Source: Macquaria australasica
Lineage: Eukaryota; Chordata; Actinopteri; Centrarchiformes; Percichthyidae
Assembly (NCBI GenBank): GCA_005408345.1
Contig: SEMN01000598.1
Coordinates: 241,219-305,218 of the forward strand
DNA length: 64,000 bases
Reading direction: 5' to 3'
The position numbers were made by a program, and so were the translations under genes. The notes below the pieces were generated by a model, which was given only the letters and a program-made list of their open reading frames with translations, searched no databases and was not told where the DNA came from. Below are positions 9,101 to 23,002 of the stretch, one piece after another (position 1 is the first letter of the stretch; each line of letters begins with the position of its first letter).

Positions 9101-12100
9101 AATTGCGTACTTCCGTTAGTACACTTACTTGCAATACACTGTGTACGCTGTGTACTGACTTGTGTTGTGAGTTAATTTTGACAGAGTGGTGTCGTCTCAA
9201 ATCAAATACTGCTGCTGTGCGCTTACCGGAAATGACGATCGCAACCTTTGAACGTCTTCTTCTTCTTCCTTTTAATGGCAGATTGCAGCAGGCGGAGCTT
9301 TATCGCCAACATTTTACTGCGATTGCCGCATGCCGAAATATCTACCAGCACGTTTGCTCACTTGACTTCAATTCAATTATATTAAAAATGATTAAAAAAT
9401 GAACGTGCTTTTACTTTTAGCCACAACAACAACAGGTTGGTGGTCCTCTCCTTCCGCTACGCAGCCAAGATGGTGACCATTGAGGGTGAGAAGTGTGCAG
9501 CGTTCAACACTCAACTTTCTGACTGTTATGTGTACGTCATCTGGGTACTTATAGTACACTGCATTTTGCCATACTTGTCAGTGTGAACGCACTTATGCAC
9601 TCAAAATACTAAGTGTAAGTACGGAAGTACGTGATTTGAGACACAGCATCAGTCTTCATGCAGTGAATTCACTGAATCAACACCACAAAAGCTAGTAAGT
9701 GGCCATTTAGGCTGACACGGTTTTGTTACAAATTCTTCAGGAGACTGTTTTAATTGAATTTAATTTAATTACAAATTTCAGCTGAAACTATTCATCAATA
9801 AGACAATCAGGAATTGTCTCTGGTTCAATTGAAGTTTCCAGTTTGTTTTATTTCACAGAAAACTGAACTTCATGTATAACACAAGACATTTAAAGACATC
9901 AGTGACTTTTTTCTGACTGTTTATAGACAAGTTTTAATTCAAGGAAAGAAGTCAGATTTATGGATAATTAAATAATCAGTTTCTTTTAAAAGATCCTGGA
10001 AAAGAAAAACAATCTCATCGAGTGATTGTTAATCAAAGGATGAAAACATCACATCGGTTCTCTTGTTGTAAGAAAACCAGACTTTTAGACTCATTAACAG
10101 AACAAACTGAGTACATTTAGTAGCTGCTGATGAAGACCATGTGAACTGATCAAAAGCTCCAGAGCAGCTGCATCATATGACACATGTGGAGACTCACCGG
10201 GGTTCAGGTGTCCGTTGGTGTCGTCTCCGAATCTCCAGTGGTGATGCTGGTTCTGGAGTCCCTCTCGGCCCTTGGAGCCCTCCTGGTAGGACAGCAGGGC
10301 GTGGGCAACCCGGGGCGACGTCTCCAGAAGGGGGACACCGGCCGGGCTGCCCGCCTCTTCATCCTCCCCTCCTCCTCTGTCCTCAGAGACCAGCATCCTG
10401 TCATCCTCGTCCGTCTCTGAACCCGTCTCCACCACATTCTCATAGTTCAGCACTGCAACACAAACACAACAACAGGCGTGTTAGCTTTCACCAGACCAGG
10501 ACCAGGACCAGGACCAGGGGAAGGAGCGGGGGGGCACATTCCTGGACTGGGAGGCTGTTTCTGTCAGACTCTCAGGGGACTGAAGACTAAATATTCCATG
10601 ACTGAACATAAACCTGGTTCAGACGGGGGACACAGACCATCTCTGATAGTAGTACTACCACAGTAGTATAAATACTTCAATACAAGTACAAGTCCTGCAT
10701 TGAAAATATTACTTAAGTAAAAGTACTTCAGCAAAATGTCGTGTTCACTGAGGACACAAAGTCATTGATAGTTTTAGTTTTAATTTAAAACACTGAAGTT
10801 CAAAACCACTGCAGCTCCACGATCAGAGCGTACCAATAACCAATAACCAGCTACAACAGACTCCAGGACAGCAGAGAGCTAGCTGTAAGTATTGTACTGT
10901 TGGATTAGTACTACTCACAGTACGAATACTAAATGCTACTACTAAAAATACTTTAACAGGAAATTATGTCATCATCATCAGGTAATTACAGCATTTGTCT
11001 TTGGTATGTGATGGTGATATATTGGGGGGGGGGGCACCATGACATCATGGGAAGCAGCCTCGTGTCCTCAGGGTCCTGATGAAGTTACTTCTCTCAGGCT
11101 TCTGGTCTGCAGATTTTATCTGCTTCTGGTTTCCAGACTGTAAACCTTCACCGGGGAGGAGGAGGAGGTTTAAACCTTCACCAGGGAGGAGTAACTCCAG
11201 CACGGCCTCTCGGGTCTCTCCTTCTCTTCATAATGTGATCTTTGTGTGCTCGCCTCCCGGACAACTGCACAACAGGTGCAAATTAAAAAGGGGATCCACG
11301 GTGGGTCGGGCCGAAATCTGCTGACCTGGGCTGAATACCAAGAGCAGGGGGGCGGAGGCAGGGGGCGTGGGACAAAACCAGCTTCACTAAGAGGTGTGAC
11401 TGGCAGGATTTAGGGGCAGTCCAGACCGGGTAAAACCCTCTGAGATCACAGCGACAACAGAGAGACGTGGAGCTCGCTGTGTGGTCTGAGGTATATGTTG
11501 GGATATAATATGATCTCACTCAGTGACTTAACCCCCCCGCCGAGCCCCCCACCCCCACGCACACTCCCACACACACACACACACACACACACACTGCTGC
11601 TGTGCTTTTTGCCTTTTGACTGAAAGCATCTGACCTGCAGCAGCAGACGTTTCCATCAAATACAAGAAAGAGAAGACTGAATATAACTTCATATAATATA
11701 ATATTATATTATATTATATTATATTGTGTTATATTATATGACATAATATAATATAATATAATATAATATAATAATATAACTTCTGGTCTCTTCACAAACA
11801 CCAACATGAACTGGAAACTGATTCCTAAATGCAACAGATGAGACTTTGTGCTGACGTGTTTTCATCAGCTGATCAGAACTGATACAAACAATCAATAAAA
11901 TGATTCTTCAGGCAGCAGATGAGCCAGAGGTTACTGACTTACTGACACTCGTATCAGAAGTAAAACAAAGTCTTTACAAGTTGTGATTAATGTTAATAAA
12001 TAATAACATGTATTAAAGTTCATAAAGCTGATGAACGTCATGCCTTTGCTTTGGACTGTGATAACCTGCCTGTGTCTGCATGTCTGTACAGTTCATATTA

Positions 12101-12227
12101 TTATTATATTATTATTATAATATTATATAATTATTATAAGTTGATGTCTTCTGTTTGTCTCTCAGCAGGAAACACCAGCAGAAGCTTCTTCCTGAAGCTG
12201 CTTATAGAATTTAATGCAGCAGGTTGT

Positions 12228-12288
<61 letters not shown>

Positions 12289-12329
12289 TCTGCGCTGCGA
12301 TTGGCCGGTTGTTGTGTTGGTGGGCAGTA

Positions 12330-12362
<33 letters not shown>

Positions 12363-14766
12363 CGGCAGTGACCCCCCAAACAAAAGCCATTCACGGCGCT
12401 GTTTGCCTGCCGGGTCACATGACTCTGGCAGAGTGGCAGATGTCACCGGGGGCAACGCAGCCGGCTCATCTGAAAACACTGTCCACCATTTTGTACCTCA
12501 CACACACACACACACACACGCATGCACCTTGCAGATCTCACAGAGCTGCTATTGTCTGACTCTTTGTGTCCATTCAGGGAGTTCAGGACAAAGCAGCGAC
12601 GACACATTGCAGGGCACCCCCCCAACCCTCCTCCCACCTCCTCCCCCTCTAACCAGGGCGTGTTACAAAGACACATTAATCCCCCCCCCCACAGTTTCAT
12701 CATCCTCTCCTCCTCCGCTCCAACATTTCATTTTCTCTCAGACTGGACACATGAACCGACTCGGTTTGTTTTTAACGAACAGATGCCTCCAGCTGTTTGG
12801 TTTGGGTTTTTTTTTGGGGGGGCTCTGTGAGTTTCCGGGCAGGTGGTCGTGAGAAGGTATGTTACATGGATCAGAACACTGGGTCATGTGTCCTGACTGT
12901 GCAGGTGCTGCAGCCGACAGACAGGCAGACAGACAGGCAGATACACAGACAGACAGGCAGACAGGCAGACACTGAAAGATCAGGATTTGTGTTTCACCTT
13001 CAGCTGCTTCAAATGTTCTAAGAAAGAACAGAACGTGTTCTCCATCAGCTCACGTTCTCTAAATGAATCTGATAGTTTTGTGTTCTCGGTGTTCTGCTGA
13101 TTTTCCTGTCCGATCATCTTGACTTTGCTCAGAATAGGTTTTTATCTGGTTCAGAAGTTTCACATCAATCATCTCCCGTCCCCTAAGGGGCCCTGCCCCC
13201 CAGGTTGGGCACCCTGTCTTAGATAACCCTGCATGCAAACAGTGATCATCTTCCGCATTGATTACAGTGAAGACTGTCGGTCTACTGTCCCTCAGCTGCA
13301 GTCACACTGAACATTTTTCTGAATAAATCGATCAGCGGTTCATTTTCTGTCGATCGACTAATCAGAGTTTCAGCAGTGAATCAGACCGTCGTATAAAACA
13401 TCCAATCAGCATCATCCTTCATCTGAGGCTCAAATACAGAAACCAATCGCGGCTCTCCGTTCGATGACACGCCAAAGATCCAGAGAGAGGAGGGCGGGGC
13501 TTCAGATTTTCAGACGTCTCGCTGAGAATAAAGTGAACGTGTTCCATCATCAGCTCGTCTCCCTTTAAAGCCGCTGATCAAACCTGTTCCTTCCAGCACA
13601 GATCAATAATCCGGCTGTTCCCACTGATCAATAAGTCCAGACGGTCTGTCCTGGTCCAGGTGCTGCGTCCACATCCTGCCACTCGCTGGAAGGTAATGAG
13701 AGACCAAACCAGCTCCCTCTCTCCCTCTCTCTCTCTCTCACCCTCAGAGCAGATCACCTGAGCGAACAACTGGGGTGGGAGGGGGGCTGGGGGGGGGTAA
13801 GACAGGCTGTGGAGAATGAGGTCGCTGCCTAGCGGCTGCGAGCTGAAAGTGATTCATCACAGAGGCAGGTAGCAGACAGTGAACATTACTGTCACATACA
13901 ATTTATATATATTATATTTACACTGCACATAAACACACCACAGTCCACCACAGTCCAGTTCACCATTCAGGTCAGGACCGGTGAAACAGTTTCTTTCTGC
14001 AGCTGCTTCGTGTCTCGATAAAACAGGAAGGAGACATCACAAACTGTTGACACGGAGCAGGACGGACACTATTGTCTAAAATAAGATTGTATTGATTCTG
14101 AACCGATAGGTCGAGACCACAACAGGACAACCAGACCCGGACCACGAGGTGTCCACGTACTTTTGGACATAAAGCGACTGGATATTTATATTAAAAACAC
14201 TGAGCTGATGCTGAGTCTCACAGTTCAACTCACCTCAGAAAATGAAACCTGACACGTTTTTAGAAAAGAGTTTGATGTTTTGGTAAATTTGGCTCGTCTG
14301 GTATCAGCCAATCATATTCCCCTGTGCTTCCAGACTTTGTGCTAAGCTAAGCTAAACCCTGGTAACAGTGTGGGGCAGACAGAGATTTGGGTGTGTTGTG
14401 GTTACAGGAAGTGGTGGGTTGTTTTCCTGGGGGTGGGGGGGGTCCTGCAGTGAGGCGTCAACAGTGTTCGGCCCCTAATTGAATTAAAGTCCCATTTATC
14501 TGCAGGGGCCCCGGTGCAACAGGCTGGAAACTACAGCAGAGAGAAAAGAGAACTCCGAGTCTCCAGCAGCCGCCCAAATGCCCCATCACCCCCATCACCC
14601 CCCATCACCCGCCTCCACCTCCTCTGATATGAAGCCACCATCTGTCCCCGGTCTGCGCACATGTTACTGCTCTCAACAAATGTTCAGGGGCCCCCACCGG
14701 CCCCCCACCCACACACACAGGCTCACACTGACTGCAGATCAACATGGAAACACACGATCATTATTA

Positions 14767-14800
<34 letters not shown>

Positions 14801-17270
14801 TGATTATTGTGACATTTAGCATCAACAAGCAGAACATGAATCAAACTCACTGTGATGGAGCTGAAATAAGCCTCCACCCATCACCATATATACATATATA
14901 CATGTTTATATATTACTGCAATATATTCATGACCCCCCCCCCCCCCCAGGTTAAACTGTGTGATCATGTGATCTCCTGCTGGATGTCAGAGGTCAAAGGT
15001 CACCCTGCCCTGTGTGTGACAGCAGATGTGTTTTACACTCTGATTACACTCATCTAAACCATCAACATGTCTCTTAGACCCCGTCCCAACTAGGCTGCTT
15101 AAAGAAATTTTACCCTTAGTTAGCACTTATTTACTAGATATGATCAATCTGTCCTTATTAAAAGGCTATGTGCCACAGTCCTTTAAAGTAGCTGTAATTA
15201 AACCTCTTCTTAAAAAGCCCACTTTTGATCCAGGGACTTTGTGAAATTATAGACCTATATCTAACCCTCCTTTTCTCTCTAAGGTCCTTGAGAAAGCAGT
15301 CGCCAATCAGTTGTGTGACTTTCTACACAACAACAAGCTGTTTGAGGATTTTCAGTCAGGATTTAGAGTGCATCATAGCACAGAGACAGCACTGGTGAAA
15401 GTTACAAATGACCTTCTAATTGCATCCGACAAAGGACTTGTCTCTGTACTTGTCTTACTAGATCTTAGTGCCGCATTCGATACCATTGACCATCACATTC
15501 TATTACAGAGACTAGAACATTTAATTGGCATTAAAGGCACCGCACTAAGCTGGTTTAAATCCTATTTATCAGATCGATATCAGTTTGTACGTGTTAACGA
15601 TGAATCCTCTATGCATGCCAAAGTTAGTCACGGAGTTCCACAAGGTTCTGTGCTTGGACCAATTCTATTTACCTTATATATGCTTCCTTTAGGCAATATT
15701 ATTAGGAAGCACTCCATAAATTTTCATTGTTATGCAGATGATACCCAATTATATTTATCGATCAAGCCAGATGAAACCAATCAATTAGCTAAACTTCAAG
15801 CATGCCTTAAGGACATAAAAACCTGGATGACCTGTAATTTTCTGATGTTAAACTCAGACAAAACCGAAGTTATTGTACTTGGCCCCGAACACCTTCGAAA
15901 CACATTATCTAAAGATATAGTTTCTCTAGATGGCATTGCCCTGGCCTCCAGCGAAACCGTAAGGAATCTTGGAGTTATCTTTGATCAGGATATGTCCTTT
16001 AACTCCCACATAAAACAAACTTCAAGAACTGCCATTTTTCACTTACGTAACATTGCAAAAATCAGGCACATCCTGTCTCAAAAAGACGCAGAAAAACTAG
16101 TCCATGTATTTGTTACATCTAGGGTGGATTATTGCAACTCTCTATTATCAGGCTGCCCCAATAAGTCCCTTAAGACTCTCCAGCTGATCCAGAATGCTGC
16201 GGCAGAAAAACAGATCATATTTCTCCAATATTAGCTTCTCTACACTGGCTCCCTGTAAAATCCAGAATAGAATTTAAAATCCTTCTCCTCACCTTCAAAG
16301 CCCTAAATGGTCAGGCACCATCATATCTTTAAGAGCTCATAGTACCCTATTACCCCACTAGAGCACTGCGCTCCCAGAATGCAGGGCTCCTTGTGGTTCC
16401 TAGAGTCTCTAAAAGTAGAATGGGAGCCAGAGCCTTCAGCTTCAGTTCCTGTGGAACCAGATCCCAGTTTGTGTACAGGAGGCGGACAATCACCTCACAT
16501 TTAAGAGTAGGCTTAAGACTTTCCTCTTTGATAAAGCTTATAGTAGGGCTGACTCAGGTGACCCCTGAGCCCCCCCTTAGTTATGCTGCTATAGGCCTAC
16601 ACTGCCGGGAGACTTCCCATGATGCACTGAGCTCCTCTCTCCTCCTCTTCCTCTCCATCTGTACGCCCTCATATCCCATCAATGCTTGTTATTAATTCAA
16701 CTTCTTCCCGTAGTTGTGTGCTTTCTCTCTCTCTCTCCTTCTGTTGCTTTCTGCAGGTATTTCTGCCTCTGGAGCTGTAGAGTCTGGATCTATGGTTGCA
16801 GCCGCCTGCTGCCCCCGTGCTCCTGCTCTGCACCCGCTGCTGCTATTACTGTTATTGCTCTTATTATTAATATTACTATTATAATATTGCTCTTAGTATT
16901 ATTTCTGTTGGTGTTATCTTCAATACCATTACCACAACTATTACTTTACATCTCTATGTGGAACTGTACTGTGCTGCTGTATGTTCTCTTTCCTCTGGAA
17001 ACATGACTTTAATACAGGAATGTAGGTTGCAGGAAGTGTCTGTCCACCAACACGGAGACATGTTACATCCTGAGACCAGCAGAGACCAGGTCCTGGCAGG
17101 AACCGGATCATTTCTCTGGTATGTAGATGGAGGATCTAAGACATTCAGGACCGAAATCCCTGAAAGACCGCAGTGACGACTGCTGTGTAATTAGAGGCCA
17201 CATCCAGCCTTTCCCCTGCGTGGTCGACCCGTCAGAAAACAAAAAGAGAGAGTCGCTCTGTGATTGGTGT

Positions 17271-17315
<45 letters not shown>

Positions 17316-17714
17316 GGGGGGTGAAGGAAAACACCACAGAGAAAGAAGGTCAAGGAGAGAAGGAGAAGAGAAGGAGGGAGGAGAGAAAGAGAGAAGGAGG
17401 GAAGGAGAGAAGGAGGGACGACAGAAGGAGGGAGGAGAAAAGGAGACAGGAGAGAAGGAGAGAAGGAGGGAGGAGAGAAAAATGAAATCCAGGAAGTGTC
17501 ACACTGAAGCAGCTGTCTGTTCGTCACTTGTTCTGTTTTTCTGATGAAACTGAAGCTTTTTACACTGAAATCAGTCGAAGTGAGACACCTTTATCGTAGA
17601 ATACTGAGAGACAGACAGGCAGACAGACAGATAAACAGACAGACAGGCAGACAGTCTGAGTTGCAACAAAAACAGAGACACTTTGTTCTGTACAACATGG
17701 TTTCATAGAAAATA

Positions 17715-17770
<56 letters not shown>

Positions 17771-18978
17771 CAGTGATGAGGTGTGACAGTGGAGGAAGAG
17801 CGAGCAGCAGTTCCTCTTTGAACGAGTCAAGTCACCAAACCCTTAATCAGGTTTTAACACCTTGACTTGTCGGTTAACCCCCCCTCTAAGAAACCTCCCC
17901 ACCCCGTCTTGCCACCTACACCCCATCCCCAGAGAACACCAGACTCCATTAACATTTCAGCTCATTTTAATCCCCTTTTCTACTGTGTTAAACAGCTGGA
18001 AGCCCTAAATGGTCAGGCACCATCATATCTCAAAGAGCTCATAGTACCCTATTACCCCACTAGAGCACTGCGCTCCCAGAATGCAGGGTTCCTTGTGGTT
18101 CCTAGAGTCTCTAAAAGTAGAATGGGAGCCAGAGCCTTCAGCTATCAAGCTCCTCTCCTGTGGAACCAGATCCCAGTTTGTGTACGGGAGGCGGACAACC
18201 TCCTCACATTTAAGAGTAGGCTTAAGACTTTCCTCTTTGATAAAGCTTATAGTAGGGCTGACTCAGGTGACCCCTGAGCCCCCCCTTAGTTATGCTGCTA
18301 TAGGCCTAGACTGCCGGGGGACTTCCTATGATGCACTGAGCTCCTCTCTCCTCCTCTTCCTCTCCATCTGTACGCCCTCATATCCCATCAATGCTTGTTA
18401 TTAATTCAACTTCTTCCCGTAGTGTGCTTGTGTGCTTTCTCTCCTCTCTCTCCCTCTCTCTCCTTCTGTTGCTTTCTGCAGGTATTTCTGCCTCCGGAGC
18501 TGTAGAGTCTGGGTCTGTGGTTGCAGCCACCTGCTGCCCCCGTGTTCCTGCTCTGCACCCGCTGCTGCTATTACTGTTGTTGCTCTTTATTATTATTATT
18601 ATTATTATTATATTGTTATTAGTATTATTTTTATTAATATTAACATCAATACCACCGGTCTGTCTCCTGGTGCTGCTCATGGTGGAACTGTTGGGTCTCT
18701 GTAAATATAAAGAGTCGGTCTGGACCTGCTCTGTATGGAGCCCTGAGATAACTTTGTTCAGGACACACGTTTGTTCTGGCTGTGGAGACGTTGACACTGT
18801 TAGCAGCAGAGTGACGGTTGAAGCCCCGCCCCTCTCACCTCGGCCTCGGTGTGCCGTCTGATTACAGAAAAACTGCATGAAACTCTGCTGCTGCACTCTG
18901 ATAAGACCTGACACACTGATACCAAACACACACACACTCTCTCTCTGTGTCTGTGTGTGTGTGTGTGTGTGTGTAGGT

Positions 18979-19031
<53 letters not shown>

Positions 19032-22000
19032 TGAACCAAAGGTCAGAGGTGTGAACAACTCGTCTCTTTTCTAGTCTTTTTGTTGCAAAACACTCAGTCG
19101 ACTATGAAGCTGCTGCAGCCAGATCTGACTCTGTGTGCGTGTGTGTGTGTGTGTGTTTAAAGTGTGTGTGTGAGAGAACCACAGAAGTCATATATAAATA
19201 TGGAATCGAGCTGCAGACGAAAGAAGGTAGAAAGAATAAAAAAATGAAACTCCTCTTTTGAACTCTGGATCTTGTTCTACATGCATTTTGAAGCCCATCA
19301 AATTTCATCTTTCTGTGTAAGCATTCAATTAATCATCAACTGGGGGGGGTACACCACCATTATAAAAATGTAGGTTGCCTTAAGAGTCAGACTTTAACTG
19401 TGAATAATGGATACAGTCTGCTGGCAGTGATGAACCAGCCTCTCTGGGGGTGGAAGAGATGAATCTGTACAAAAGGGGAAGAGGAGTGTTGTTAAATCCC
19501 TTCGATGAATACCTTCTTCCTGCAAGAAACTTTTCCCTCTGAATAATTCAGGACTGCAGGTGTTTTAACTTCCTCCGCCAGCAGCAGACTGCAGGTTTAC
19601 ACTGAAATATTAAATAATGTAACGTAACCCTGTTAAATAAACTGATCAATCAATAAATACAAATAATGTAACAAAAAGTTATCTATGAAAATATGATGCA
19701 ACACAACAAAACATGTAACATATTGTGATGTGACAGAATGTAACGTAACTTAACGATCGTTAGAATACATGTATCATCACATCACGAAACAATAACCACC
19801 ATTTTACTGCTGTAACAACAACAACGACACTCTGTGCATCCAATCAGGAGACAGCAGCCTTGTGATTGGACGGCTGCAGCCTCAAACACTTTAATTATCT
19901 GATTACATGTAGAACAGAGTCCTTGTTAATGTACAAGATAGGCCCCGCCCCCTACCTAACGAGAGCTAATTAACACTGTCTCACACACACACACACACTC
20001 AGAGTCAGGTATTGCTTCACATCAGGCCGGCTGGTCTTCAGAGGGATTGTGGATCTGTTCCTGGAACAGTTTGCAGAAGTGAAACTGCTGATTGAGCCAC
20101 TTTAATGTTGACTCACAAGACCTGGGTCCACCAAGACCTGCAGCCGGACGCCAGCTGCCTACCGGGTAAAGAGGAGGAGAAGAAAAGTGCCACTGTCATC
20201 ACTTTCTACTCACACATTCACTCTCAGCTCACGATGCTTGGCGCCTTTTTGTTGTGACAGTAAAGTGAAACTCAGGCTTCAAGCTTATTTATCTGCAAAA
20301 TATATTCATATGGTGTGCAAATGATATTATATTGTTTCATATTATGTGTAAATGTTCATAAAACATTGTTCAAGCTCATTCATCACTCTGGAAACAAAGA
20401 GAGTTGATCTTCTCTGACTTGTCTCCAGTCTATGTGGATGAAGACTGTGTGATGTGGTTGAAAGTTTGGGAACAAGTTCACAAGTGGACATTGAGTTGTA
20501 GTTGTTTAGTCAAACAAATAAATTAGTTTCAGGATGTAAAATAACTTGAAAAGTTGTGAAAGATTTAAACAAGTAAAACAAGCCTGAATCACGGGAACAG
20601 TCACTGCCTAGCAACACCTACAACATAGCAACCACCAAGCAACTGCTCCCACAATTGCCTAGCAACACACTATCAACCAGCTAATACCAGCTGAGCCTCC
20701 ATAAAAGTTCCAGGTGGATTTTGGCTGTGGATAACAGCCAATCACAGCGCGTCTGTGTCGCGGTGAGTCAGTGCTGCGGGGGGGGGGGGGTCTGCTCATC
20801 GGGGGTGAAGGACAAACAGGAAGTGAGGTGTCATTGGAGCAGGTCAGCGCTCACGGTCACACCTTTGGATTGACAGATGTGTTTATCCATCATGTGACCT
20901 GGGAACCCATGGGGGGGCAGGAAGGCGGGGTAACCCCCCCCCTCGCTGAGGTGACGGGAACTGACAGGCGTCCTCCCCTGAGGTTGAGTGGAGCAGACGA
21001 GTGGCTGCAGGACGGATAATCGTCATTTGCCTCTCTGCTGCTGTGACTCACTGTCAGGCTGTGGACCAATCAGATCACAGGTGACTCACACCTGAGAACA
21101 CCTGCAGACTGTAAACACTCAGCAGGCCGCTCAGCCAGAGATTTACTGAAGCTGTTATTTTCATTATTCATATCACAGATCTTATATTCATCAGTCCATG
21201 TCTAACCCCTAACCCTGTATAACTGCTACAATAATAATCCTGGGATCCTGGGGGTGGGGGGGCAGAGAGATGTTCTGACTGACTAGGGTCAGGTTCAGGT
21301 CTCAGATCTGGGAGAACCAGCTGGGTCCGGTCTTAGAGATGCAGAACTGGATTCTTTCAGCTGCAAACGTCTGTACGAGTTTAAAGAGCTGAACTCAGAA
21401 CATCAGTGTTGCTTCTCGTGTCCTGAATACAGCTGATCAGTCTGACAGGTTATTGATCTGATTAATTTCTGACAGGTTATTGATCTGATTAGTTCTGGTG
21501 TTCCTTCATGCTCTCAGAGAACTGCAGTGAGGGCTGATTGTGATGCTGCTGCTGTCCTGAACGGGGGGTGGGGGAGGTGTGTGTGTGTGTGGGGGGGGGG
21601 GGGTGTACAATGAGCCCTGTGTTACCGCGATGTGGTCTCCATTGTACCTCTGGGCTGAGAGGTGTCTCCACTTCCTGTCGCGGGCTGCAGCTTCAGAGAA
21701 AAACCACCACTCAGCTCCCAGTGAGTCCTGCTGGTTTCCACACAGACCAGGTCCACGTCCTGAGCTGGAAGATCAGGTTTGCAGAGAAAGTGGAGACACC
21801 TGAATGTCTCAGATGTGCGACAGCAGCTTTAATCTTCAGACCCGAGTCACAGCAGACCAGCAGTTTTCTTGTTCGGACTTTTCACTATTTTCTGACATTT
21901 TACAGATTGAGTTATTAATCGATCAGCTGATAAGATAATCTGCAGATTGATTAATATTTCATTTTTCAGTAGCTGATGTCTTTTGAGCTGTTCCTGCTGT

Positions 22001-22826
22001 TATTGATTGATTGTTCACTAGATGTTGAAGGTCTTGATCAAGTCAATCAGTTCAGGTTTGATCTGATATGTTGTCATTTATAAAATGTCGTCAATAAAGC
22101 GAAGCAGGACTGACTTTAAATTCCTTTAAATATATAAAATATCAGACATTTGCTCTCTCAGACTTCCAGTAAAACACAAACACTTTCTGCCTCCACCCGA
22201 CCGCACGCTGCTCCTCCACCTCATCTGCACGGGCGGAGGGCGTTAAAGGCTCTGAGTGCAGGACGCCGGATCAATGAGCCCTCTGTGGCTTTAACCAGGA
22301 CCAGATCACTGCAGCGGCAGCTGAGCCACTGGAGGACCAGCACTTGCTCTCACAGACCATAAACATGATTTCTGTCCCTGTTGTTTTCAGGGTGGAACCT
22401 GTTGTCATGACGACAGAGCAACTTCCTGAAAAATGACATTTCACAACGACACTTTGTCACTTCACTTCTTATCAAGTTGTTTCAGCCTGTTGCTGCCGTT
22501 GGTTCACTCAAGAAATTGATTACTGATTAAATGATTTGACAAACAAACATGTGATGCACCTTTAATTGATGAACTGCTCATCAGTGTATTCAGTCGTTAC
22601 ACTGATCTCCACCTCCATCAACTACAACAAAAGCGCCTCCCCGCTCTTTTCTGCCAGACAAAAACTCTACATGGACACAGGTCTGAATCAGCTCCACCTG
22701 CTACTTCCTGTAGTTGTTACCTGCATGCACCTGTCCCTGTCAGGTGAAGCCTCTCTGCTGCTGACACACCAACTGCATCATCTTCTCCTCGTCTCTGTTA
22801 GTGAGGCTCTCCAGGTGTGGATCCAG

Positions 22827-22882
<56 letters not shown>

Positions 22883-22970
22883 GCAGATGTCACACTGATG
22901 GACTGAAATAGAAATTCAACGTCGACGTTGTTCATTCCTGAATCATGCTGCCATCACTCCTGCTTTAGAC

Positions 22971-23002
<32 letters not shown>

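Larger units (their letters stand above)
17001..17999. other. intron 1 DNA between L2 copies 2 and 3, rich in simple repeats
   Basis: Holds the (GT)n, purine-only and (TG)n tracts listed separately. No gene is seen. Confidence 0.5.

Noticed and set aside
12224..12559. Open frames of Cys/Val, Thr/His repeats over CA/GT microsatellites (also at 17260, 18378, 39540, 24706)
   Set aside because: They are translations of dinucleotide repeats, open in several frames and on both strands at once; no gene.
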